Below, piece after piece: positions 58,504-64,000 of a stretch of 64,000 bases of DNA. A program made the translations under genes and the position numbers. Every line of letters starts with the position of its first letter. Positions within the stretch are counted from its first letter, which is position 1. The stretch is taken from positions 2,852,001 through 2,916,000 of the forward strand of contig NZ_CP154858.1 of NCBI RefSeq assembly GCF_041153465.1. Direction: 5' to 3'. The notes beneath the pieces were generated by a model. That model did not search any database. It was not told the origin of the DNA and saw nothing but the letters and a program-made list of their open reading frames with translations. The DNA is from Thermohahella caldifontis (lineage in GTDB: Bacteria; Pseudomonadota; Gammaproteobacteria; Pseudomonadales; Oleiphilaceae).

Positions 58504-59697
58504 ATGGCAAAAGAAAAATTTGAACGTACCAAACCGCACGTCAACGTCGGTACTATTGGTCACGTTGACCACGGCAAAACAACGCTGACCGCTGCACTGA
58601 CGCGCGTATGTGCGGAAACCTGGGGCGGCGAAATGAAGGCGTTTGACCAGATCGACGCAGCGCCGGAAGAGCGTCAGCGTGGTATCACTATCGCGACTGC
58701 GCACGTAGAGTATGAGTCTCCCAAGCGTCACTATGCACACGTGGACTGTCCGGGACACGCTGACTACGTGAAGAACATGATCACTGGTGCGGCGCAGATG
58801 GACGGTGCAATCCTGGTCTGCTCCGCTGCTGACGGCCCCATGCCTCAGACTCGTGAGCACATCCTGCTGGCGCGTCAGGTTGGCGTACCGTACATCGTGG
58901 TCTTCCTGAACAAGGCAGACATGGTGGATGACGAAGAGCTGCTCGAGCTGGTTGAAATGGAAGTTCGTGACCTGCTGAACCAGTACGAGTTCCCGGGTGA
59001 CGACACGCCTGTCATCATCGGCTCTGCACTGATGGCCCTGGAAGGCAAGGATGACAATGGTCTGGGTACCAGCGCCGTGAAGAAGCTGGTTGAGACCATG
59101 GACGAGTACATCCCCGAGCCGGAGCGTGCCATCGACCAGCCGTTCCTGATGCCGATCGAGGACGTGTTCTCCATCTCCGGTCGTGGTACTGTGGTGACTG
59201 GCCGTGTAGAGCGTGGCATCATCAAGGTGGGCGAGGAAGTGGAAATTGTCGGTCTGCGTCCGACCACCAAGACCACCGTTACCGGTGTGGAAATGTTCCG
59301 CAAGCTGCTCGACGAAGGTCGTGCGGGCGAGAACATCGGTGTTCTGCTGCGTGGTACCAAGCGTGACGAAGTTGAGCGTGGTCAGGTTCTGGCGAAGCCG
59401 GGTACCATCACTCCGCACACCAAGTTCGAGGCAGAGGTCTACGTACTGAGCAAGGACGAAGGTGGTCGTCACACTCCGTTCTTCAAGGGTTATCGTCCGC
59501 AGTTCTACTTCCGTACCACTGACGTGACCGGTGCGGTTGAGCTGCAGGATGGCGTGGAAATGGTCATGCCGGGTGACAACGTGAAGATTGGCGTCACCCT
59601 GATTGCACCGATCGCCATGGAAGAAGGTCTGCGCTTTGCGATCCGCGAAGGCGGTCGTACAGTAGGTGCGGGCGTTGTTTCCAAGATTATCGAGTAA
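58504..59697 (+). CDS. tuf: elongation factor Tu
   Basis: The 397-residue EF-Tu delivers aminoacyl-tRNA to the ribosome. G1 GHVDHGKTTLTAAL, effector RGITIATAHVEYES, G3 DCPGHADYVKNMITGAAQMD and G4 NKADMVDDEELLELVEMEVR are all intact. Codon use is strongly biased toward preferred codons, fitting high expression. It follows four tRNAs and precedes tRNA-Trp and secE, the classic tufB arrangement. Confidence 0.99.
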   Translation: MAKEKFERTKPHVNVGTIGHVDHGKTTLTAALTRVCAETWGGEMKAFDQIDAAPEERQRGITIATAHVEYESPKRHYAHVDCPGHADYVKNMITGAAQMDGAILVCSAADGPMPQTREHILLARQVGVPYIVVFLNKADMVDDEELLELVEMEVRDLLNQYEFPGDDTPVIIGSALMALEGKDDNGLGTSAVKKLVETMDEYIPEPERAIDQPFLMPIEDVFSISGRGTVVTGRVERGIIKVGEEVEIVGLRPTTKTTVTGVEMFRKLLDEGRAGENIGVLLRGTKRDEVERGQVLAKPGTITPHTKFEAEVYVLSKDEGGRHTPFFKGYRPQFYFRTTDVTGAVELQDGVEMVMPGDNVKIGVTLIAPIAMEEGLRFAIREGGRTVGAGVVSKIIE

Positions 59698-59713
59698 GTA
59701 GCGTTTTTCAGGT

Positions 59714-59789
59714 AGGCCAGTAGCTCAATTGGCAGAGCGGCGGTCTCCAAAACCGCAGGTTGGGGGTTCGATTCCCTCCTGGCCTGCCA
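59714..59789 (+). tRNA. tRNA-Trp (CCA)
   Basis: 76-nt cloverleaf, acceptor AGGCCAG/CTGGCCT, anticodon CCA in CTCCAAA, encoded CCA. It sits between tufB and secE as usual. Confidence 0.97.
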
Positions 59790-59809
59790 CTACCTGAGCC
59801 AGGATATCT

Positions 59810-60178
59810 ATGAAGGCTGATACAGAAAAGGCATCAGGAGCATACGACCGCCTTAAGTGGGCGGTCGTTCTGTTGCTGGTGGCTGTTGGTGTTTGGGGTA
59901 ATCAATATTACTCCGGGGAGTCGGTACTCTATCGTGTGCTGGCACTGCTGGCCTTGGCTGCCGTGGCAGCCTTTGTGGCGGCTCAAACGGAAACCGGTGC
60001 ACGGTTTGTGGAGCTGCTCAAGGCATCCCGGGCAGAGATTCGTAAGGTGGTCTGGCCTAACAGGCAGGAATGGACTCAGACTACCTTGGTTGTCATTGTG
60101 TTTGTGTTGGTGGTTGCGCTGCTTCTTTGGGGGGTTGACTCCCTGATTAGCTGGGTGATCGCCACGGTTATAGGCTAG
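59810..60178 (+). CDS. secE: Sec translocase subunit SecE
   Basis: The 122-residue membrane protein of the SecYEG channel has three hydrophobic helices (E. coli type), with the amphipathic block ASRAEIRKVVWPNRQEWTQT before the last conserved helix. It is followed 8 bp later by nusG. Confidence 0.96.
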   Translation: MKADTEKASGAYDRLKWAVVLLLVAVGVWGNQYYSGESVLYRVLALLALAAVAAFVAAQTETGARFVELLKASRAEIRKVVWPNRQEWTQTTLVVIVFVLVVALLLWGVDSLISWVIATVIG

Positions 60179-60186
60179 GGGGCCAC

Positions 60187-60720
60187 GTGTCTAAGCGCTG
60201 GTATGTAGTGCAGGCGTATTCAGGCTATGAAAAGCAAGTTATGCGCGCGCTGAAAGAGCGTATAGCCCTGCATGGAATGGAAGAATACTTCGGTGACATC
60301 CTCGTGCCGACTGAGGAAGTCATCGAAATGCGTGACGGTAAGAAGCGCAAAAGTGAGCGCAAATTCTATCCGGGCTATGTGCTGGTTCAGATGGATATGA
60401 ATGACCAGACATGGCACTTGGTCAAATCCACGCCGCGGGTACTCGGCTTCATAGGCGGGACGGCAGACAAGCCTGCGCCGATCAGTGAGAAAGAGGCTCA
60501 GGCAATTCTTCAGCGCGTTGAAAGTGGTGCTGAAAAGCCACGTCCCAAGACGCTGTTCGAGCCAGGCGAGACGGTGCGCGTAACAGATGGGCCGTTTGCC
60601 GACTTTAATGGTGTGGTCGAAGAGGTTGACTACGAGAAAAGTCGTGTTAAAGTAGCTGTCCTGATTTTTGGGCGTGCAACGCCTGTTGAACTTGAGTTCG
60701 GGCAGGTAGAGAAAGAATAA
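60187..60720 (+). CDS. nusG: transcription termination/antitermination factor NusG
   Basis: The 177-residue NusG binds RNA polymerase and links it to Rho or ribosomal S10. N-terminal NGN domain (KRWYVVQAYSGYEKQVMRAL; KFYPGYVLVQMDM) and C-terminal KOW domain (FEPGETVRVTDGPFADFNGV). The GTG start at 60187 follows a GGGGGCC-type site. Confidence 0.97.
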   Translation: MSKRWYVVQAYSGYEKQVMRALKERIALHGMEEYFGDILVPTEEVIEMRDGKKRKSERKFYPGYVLVQMDMNDQTWHLVKSTPRVLGFIGGTADKPAPISEKEAQAILQRVESGAEKPRPKTLFEPGETVRVTDGPFADFNGVVEEVDYEKSRVKVAVLIFGRATPVELEFGQVEKE

Positions 60721-60736
60721 CCGCTAAAAGTATCAA

Positions 60737-60768
60737 GGGCTCGTGCTGAACTGCAGTACGGGCTTTTT
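60737..60768 (+). terminator. terminator or attenuator after nusG
   Basis: GCTCGTGCTG and CAGTACGGGC pair through two wobble pairs, followed by TTTTT. It lies between nusG and rplK. Confidence 0.65.
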
Positions 60769-60823
60769 GTGTCTCAAATGAGGGGAGCAGCATTGCGGCT
60801 GCGTTAATACCCAGGAGGTAAAC

Positions 60824-61251
60824 ATGGCAAAGAAAGTTCAAGCGTATATCAAGCTGCAGGTCAAGGCTGGCCAGGCAAACCCGAGTCCCCCGTAGGCCCG
60901 GCGCTCGGTCAGCATGGTGTGAATATCATGGAATTCTGCAAGGCCTTTAATGCCAAGACTCAGGGCATGGAGCCGGGTCTGCCGATTCCCGTGGTGATCA
61001 CGGTTTACAATGACCGAAGCTTCACATTCATCACCAAAACTCCGCCCGCATCAGTGCTGCTGAAAAAGGCTGCTGGCATCAAGAGTGGTAGTGGACGTCC
61101 CAATACGCAAAAAGTCGGGACTGTCACGCGTGCCCAGCTGGAGGAGATCGCCAAGGTCAAGGAGCCTGATCTCACTGCTGCTGATATGGATGCGGCCGTG
61201 CGTACCATTGCGGGTACCGCCCGGTCTATGGGTTTGAATGTGGAGGGTTAA
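60824..61251 (+). CDS. rplK: 50S ribosomal protein L11 (one-base frameshift near 60887)
   Basis: L11 forms the GTPase-associated centre and is needed for RelA activation. The ATG at 60824 has AGGAGG upstream. MAKKVQAYIKLQVKAGQANP is followed by a false TAG because the run of C at 60887-60891 is one base short. With one more C it reads PPVGPALGQHGVNIMEFCKA and continues to 61251, exactly 142 residues, the E. coli length. An in-frame restart at 60919 would lack the proline-rich N-terminus. Confidence 0.96.
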
Positions 61252-61254
61252 GGC

Positions 61255-61953
61255 ATGGCTAAACTGACCAAGCGCAAAAAAGTAATTCTTGAAAAAGTGG
61301 ATGCCAACAAGGCATATACTGTTGAAGAAGCCGTTGCCCTCCTCAAGGAGTTGAACGGGCTGGTTAAGTTCAAGGAATCCATTGATGTGGCGGTGAATCT
61401 GGGTATTGATGCCCGTAAATCCGACCAGGTCGTTCGTGGGTCCACCGTTCTTCCTCACGGTACCGGAAAATCCGTTCGTGTGGCTGTTTTCACGCAGGGT
61501 GCCAATGCAGACAAGGCACGTGAAGCAGGTGCAGATATCGTTGGCATGGAAGATCTGGCTGAGCAGGTCAAGGCCGGTAATCTCGACTTTGACGTGGTGA
61601 TTGCTACCCCTGATGCCATGCGTGTCGTTGGCCAGCTGGGTCAGATTCTTGGTCCGCGTGGTCTGATGCCGAACCCGAAGGTGGGTACTGTTACCGCTGA
61701 CGTGGAAACTGCAGTCAAGAATGCCAAGGCGGGCCAGGTGCGTTACCGTAATGACAAGGCCGGCATCGTACACACCCGTGTGGGCAACGTCGATTTTGAT
61801 GCCAATGCGATCAAGGAAAACGTTGAGGCGCTGCTTGCTGACCTGAAAAAGGCCAAGCCGCCTGCAGCAAAAGGTGTATATCTCAAGAAGGTAACTTTGT
61901 CTTCCACCATGGGCCCGGGTCTTCAGATTGATCTGAATGCCCTGAGTGCATGA
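61255..61953 (+). CDS. rplA: 50S ribosomal protein L1
   Basis: The 232-residue L1 builds the mobile stalk at the E site and represses its own operon. MAKLTKRKKVILEKVDANKA and GPRGLMPNPKVGTVT, the conserved RNA-binding block, are present. It starts 3 bp after rplK. Confidence 0.98.
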   Translation: MAKLTKRKKVILEKVDANKAYTVEEAVALLKELNGLVKFKESIDVAVNLGIDARKSDQVVRGSTVLPHGTGKSVRVAVFTQGANADKAREAGADIVGMEDLAEQVKAGNLDFDVVIATPDAMRVVGQLGQILGPRGLMPNPKVGTVTADVETAVKNAKAGQVRYRNDKAGIVHTRVGNVDFDANAIKENVEALLADLKKAKPPAAKGVYLKKVTLSSTMGPGLQIDLNALSA

Positions 61954-62138
61954 TGGAAACGATTTGGTGGTCTTGCGACTGAGCGTCGTAGGCTGTCAAA
62001 GACCGCAGGTCCTCGCGAGAGGTTAAAGTTGCCTGCGCAGACGGTGTGAGTAGTTCACCTACCAGCGCCGTGATCCAGGCCCGCCCCGGCGGGCAATACT
62101 GAAACGCCGGACTTTCCGGCAAACACAGGAGAAATCCA
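61954..62138 (+). promoter_or_regulatory. ribosomal protein L10 leader
   Basis: The 185-nt untranslated stretch before rplJ holds several strong hairpins, including GCCCGCC/GGCGGGC (62079-62094) and GCCGGA/TCCGGC (62106-62120) just before the AGGAG ribosome site. The position and structure fit the L10-L12 autoregulatory leader. Confidence 0.7.
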
Positions 62139-62669
62139 GTGGCAATTAGACTTGAAGACAAAAAGGCGATTGTCGCTGAGGTTAACGACACTGCCAGCCA
62201 GGCGCTTTCAGTGGTTCTGGCCGACTATCGAGGTGTTGAGTCCAACGATATGGCAGCATTGCGTGCCAAGGCTCGTGCAGAGAATGTTCATCTGCGCGTA
62301 GTTCGTAACACGCTTGCACGTCGTGCGGTGGAAGGCACCGAGTTTGAGTGCATCAAGGATGCGCTGGTTGGTCCGACCCTGCTGGCATTTTCCATGGAGG
62401 ATCCGGGTGCGGCCGCGCGCATCTTCAAGGATTTCGCCAAGGAAAACCAGAACTTTGAAGTTAAGGCGTTGGCCGTGGGGGGTGAGTTGCTGGGTGCCAA
62501 TCAGTTGGATCGCCTCGCTAACCTGCCGACCCGTGACCAGGCTCTGGCAATGCTCATGAGTGTCATGTTGGCGCCGGTAACCAAGCTGGCCCGCACACTC
62601 AACGAAGTACCTGCCAAGGTAACCCGTGTGGTTGCTGCAGTGCGTGACCAAAAGAAAGCGGCGAGTTAA
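62139..62669 (+). CDS. rplJ: 50S ribosomal protein L10
   Basis: The 176-residue stalk base protein binds L12 dimers through its C-terminal helix. It starts with GTG at 62139 after AGGAG (62128-62132); MAIRLEDKKAIVAEVNDTAS and LRVVRNTLARRAVEGTEF are canonical. Confidence 0.97.
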   Translation: MAIRLEDKKAIVAEVNDTASQALSVVLADYRGVESNDMAALRAKARAENVHLRVVRNTLARRAVEGTEFECIKDALVGPTLLAFSMEDPGAAARIFKDFAKENQNFEVKALAVGGELLGANQLDRLANLPTRDQALAMLMSVMLAPVTKLARTLNEVPAKVTRVVAAVRDQKKAAS

Positions 62670-62695
62670 ATTTAATTTTTTAGGAGAAACTACCA

Positions 62696-63076
62696 ATGGC
62701 TCTGTCAAAAGACGATATTCTGAATGCAATTGCTGAAATGAGCGTAATGGACGTAGTCGAGCTCGTTGAAGCAATGGAAGAGAAGTTTGGCGTATCTGCA
62801 GCAGCTGCTGTCGCCGTAGCCCCTGCGGCTGCTGGTGGTGACGCTGGTGCGGCTGCCGAAGAGAAGACCGAGTTCGATCTGGTTCTGACTTCCGCTGGTG
62901 ACAAGAAAGTGAACGTCATCAAGGTTGTGCGTGCCATCACTGGTCTGGGCCTGAAAGAAGCCAAGGCTATGGTTGACGGCGCTCCGGCCACTGTTAAGGA
63001 AGGCATGAGCAAAGAAGACGCTGAAAAGGCGAAGAAGGAACTCGAGGAAGCGGGTGCTACCGTCGAGCTCAAGTAA
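62696..63076 (+). CDS. rplL: 50S ribosomal protein L7/L12
   Basis: The 126-residue stalk protein has an N-terminal dimerisation domain (MALSKDDILNAIAEMSVMDV), an Ala-rich hinge (AAAAVAVAPAAAGGDAGAAA) and the C-terminal factor-binding domain (KVNVIKVVRAITGLGLKEAK). AGGAGA precedes the start. Confidence 0.98.
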   Translation: MALSKDDILNAIAEMSVMDVVELVEAMEEKFGVSAAAAVAVAPAAAGGDAGAAAEEKTEFDLVLTSAGDKKVNVIKVVRAITGLGLKEAKAMVDGAPATVKEGMSKEDAEKAKKELEEAGATVELK

Positions 63077-63098
63077 GCAGTCTGTGCTCGATGAAACT

Positions 63099-63128
63099 GG
63101 CTGGCGTGCATGGCACGCCGGCCTTTTT
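63099..63128 (+). terminator. rplL-rpoB attenuator
   Basis: GGCTGGCGTGC, loop ATG, GCACGCCGGCC then TTTTT. Known rplL-rpoB junctions carry a partial terminator that lowers rpoB output relative to L12; this fits. Confidence 0.75.
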
Positions 63129-63205
63129 CCGTTGTAAAAGCGCCATTCCAAGACCTCTGTTCCAGGGGCGAAGCCGAAGTGTCATGACATAGCTGGGGAA
63201 AATCG

Positions 63206-64000
63206 ATGACATACTCCTACACCGAAAAAAAGCGTATCCGTAAAGAGTTCGGGAAACTCCCGGTCATCATGGATGTGCCTTATCTGCTCGCAATCCAGTT
63301 GGATTCATACCGCGATTTTCTTCAGGCCTCTACATCGCCTGAAGAGCGGCTGGAAGTCGGGCTGCACGCAGCTTTCAAGTCGGTTTTCCCGATCACGAGC
63401 TTTTCCGGAAATGCCGCGCTCGAGTACGTAAGCTATCGCTTGGGCGAGCCGGTATTCGACGTCAATGAGTGCCAGATCCGCGGGGCGACCTATTCTGCGC
63501 CTCTGCGTGTGAAAGTTCGACTGGTGATTTACGACAAGGAAAGCAATAACAAAGCCATCAAGGATATCAAGGAACAGGAAGTCTACATGGGCGAAATTCC
63601 GCTCATGACCGAAAATGGTACCTTTGTGATCAATGGTACCGAGCGGGTTATTGTTTCCCAGCTGCATCGATCTCCTGGTGTGTTCTTTGATCATGACAAG
63701 GGCAAAACACACTCTTCAGGCAAGCTCCTGCATTCAGCCCGCGTCATTCCTTATCGCGGTTCCTGGCTGGACTTTGAATTTGATCCCAAAGACTGCGTAT
63801 TCGTGCGCATCGACCGGCGCCGGAAGCTGCCTGCGACAATTTTGCTGCGTGCTCTCGGATACGATTCCGAACAGATCCTGGAGATGTTCTTCGAAACATC
63901 CCGGTTCACGCTCAAGGAAGACAGCGCAATGCTTGAGCTGGTACCGTCTCGTCTGAGAGGGGAGCTGGCTACCTTCGATATCAAGGATCCTGACGGCAAC
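63206..64000 (+). CDS. rpoB: RNA polymerase beta subunit, N-terminal part (runs off right edge)
   Basis: An open frame from the ATG at 63206 to the edge gives 265 residues: MTYSYTEKKRIRKEFGKLPV, FLQASTSPEERLEVGLHAAF, CQIRGATYSAPLRVKVRLVI, NGTFVINGTERVIVSQLHRS and PGVFFDHDKGKTHSSGKLLH. This is the start of the beta subunit. The rifampicin region lies beyond the window. The gene is intact as far as visible. Confidence 0.97.
   Translation, partial: MTYSYTEKKRIRKEFGKLPVIMDVPYLLAIQLDSYRDFLQASTSPEERLEVGLHAAFKSVFPITSFSGNAALEYVSYRLGEPVFDVNECQIRGATYSAPLRVKVRLVIYDKESNNKAIKDIKEQEVYMGEIPLMTENGTFVINGTERVIVSQLHRSPGVFFDHDKGKTHSSGKLLHSARVIPYRGSWLDFEFDPKDCVFVRIDRRRKLPATILLRALGYDSEQILEMFFETSRFTLKEDSAMLELVPSRLRGELATFDIKDPDGN

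Overview
The window is chromosomal DNA from a GC-rich gammaproteobacterium. Several gene blocks follow the order known in Pseudomonas and its relatives: gmk-rpoZ-spoT-ridA-oxyR-recG, tsaD/plsY/folB/folK-like, dksA-gluQ-cbrX-cbrA-cbrB-crcZ-pcnB-folK-panB-panC-pgi, hemL-thiE-thiD, argC-DUF6776-bactofilin-erpA-anmK-mepM-tyrS-rRNA, and birA-coaX-SPOR-tRNAs-tufB-secE-nusG-rplKAJL-rpoB. The way these blocks are joined, together with the 16S sequence, suggests a gammaproteobacterium near but probably outside Pseudomonas; I cannot name the genus from the sequence alone.

Layout. 1-4.6 kb: the N-terminus of a class I adenylate cyclase leaving the left edge, a periplasmic solute-binding-like protein, then gmk, rpoZ, spoT and ridA. 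4.6-10.1 kb: an epimerase-like gene divergent from oxyR, then recG and an HDOD protein. 10.1-12.6 kb: a small unknown protein, a DUF2489-type membrane protein and an omptin-like outer-membrane barrel. 12.6-15.2 kb: tsaD, plsY (minus), folB and a second folK-like gene. 15.2-27 kb: a long minus-strand series from dksA down to pgi. It contains the CbrX-CbrA-CbrB carbon-catabolite sensory system, and in the cbrB-pcnB gap a strong candidate for the Hfq/Crc-sequestering RNA CrcZ with its own sigma-54 promoter, enhancer-like repeats, A-rich motifs and terminator. 27-43.3 kb: sfsA, a cyclic-nucleotide-domain/Rieske pair, an APH-like/P-loop kinase fusion, mrcB (PBP1b), a lipoprotein, haem and thiamine genes, clcA, argC, bactofilin, erpA, anmK, mepM and tyrS. 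44.5-50 kb: a complete rRNA operon (16S, tRNA-Ile, tRNA-Ala, 23S, 5S) with three tandem promoters and boxA sites. 50-55.6 kb: a four-gene accessory operon of secreted proteins sharing an N-terminal signature, the last with about 115-residue tandem repeats. This is the least understood part of the window. 55.6-64 kb: birA, coaX, a SPOR protein, five tRNAs with tufB, and the secE-nusG-rplKAJL-rpoB transcription/translation cluster, with rpoB leaving the right edge.

A recurrent technical feature: eight normally intact genes (gmk, ridA, oxyR, a Rieske gene, thiE, birA, a SPOR gene, rplK) each need exactly one extra base, at or beside a short homopolymer run, to read through. Several of these are essential or normally indispensable, so sequencing or assembly error is far more likely than real gene loss. 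I annotate them as full genes and state the defect.
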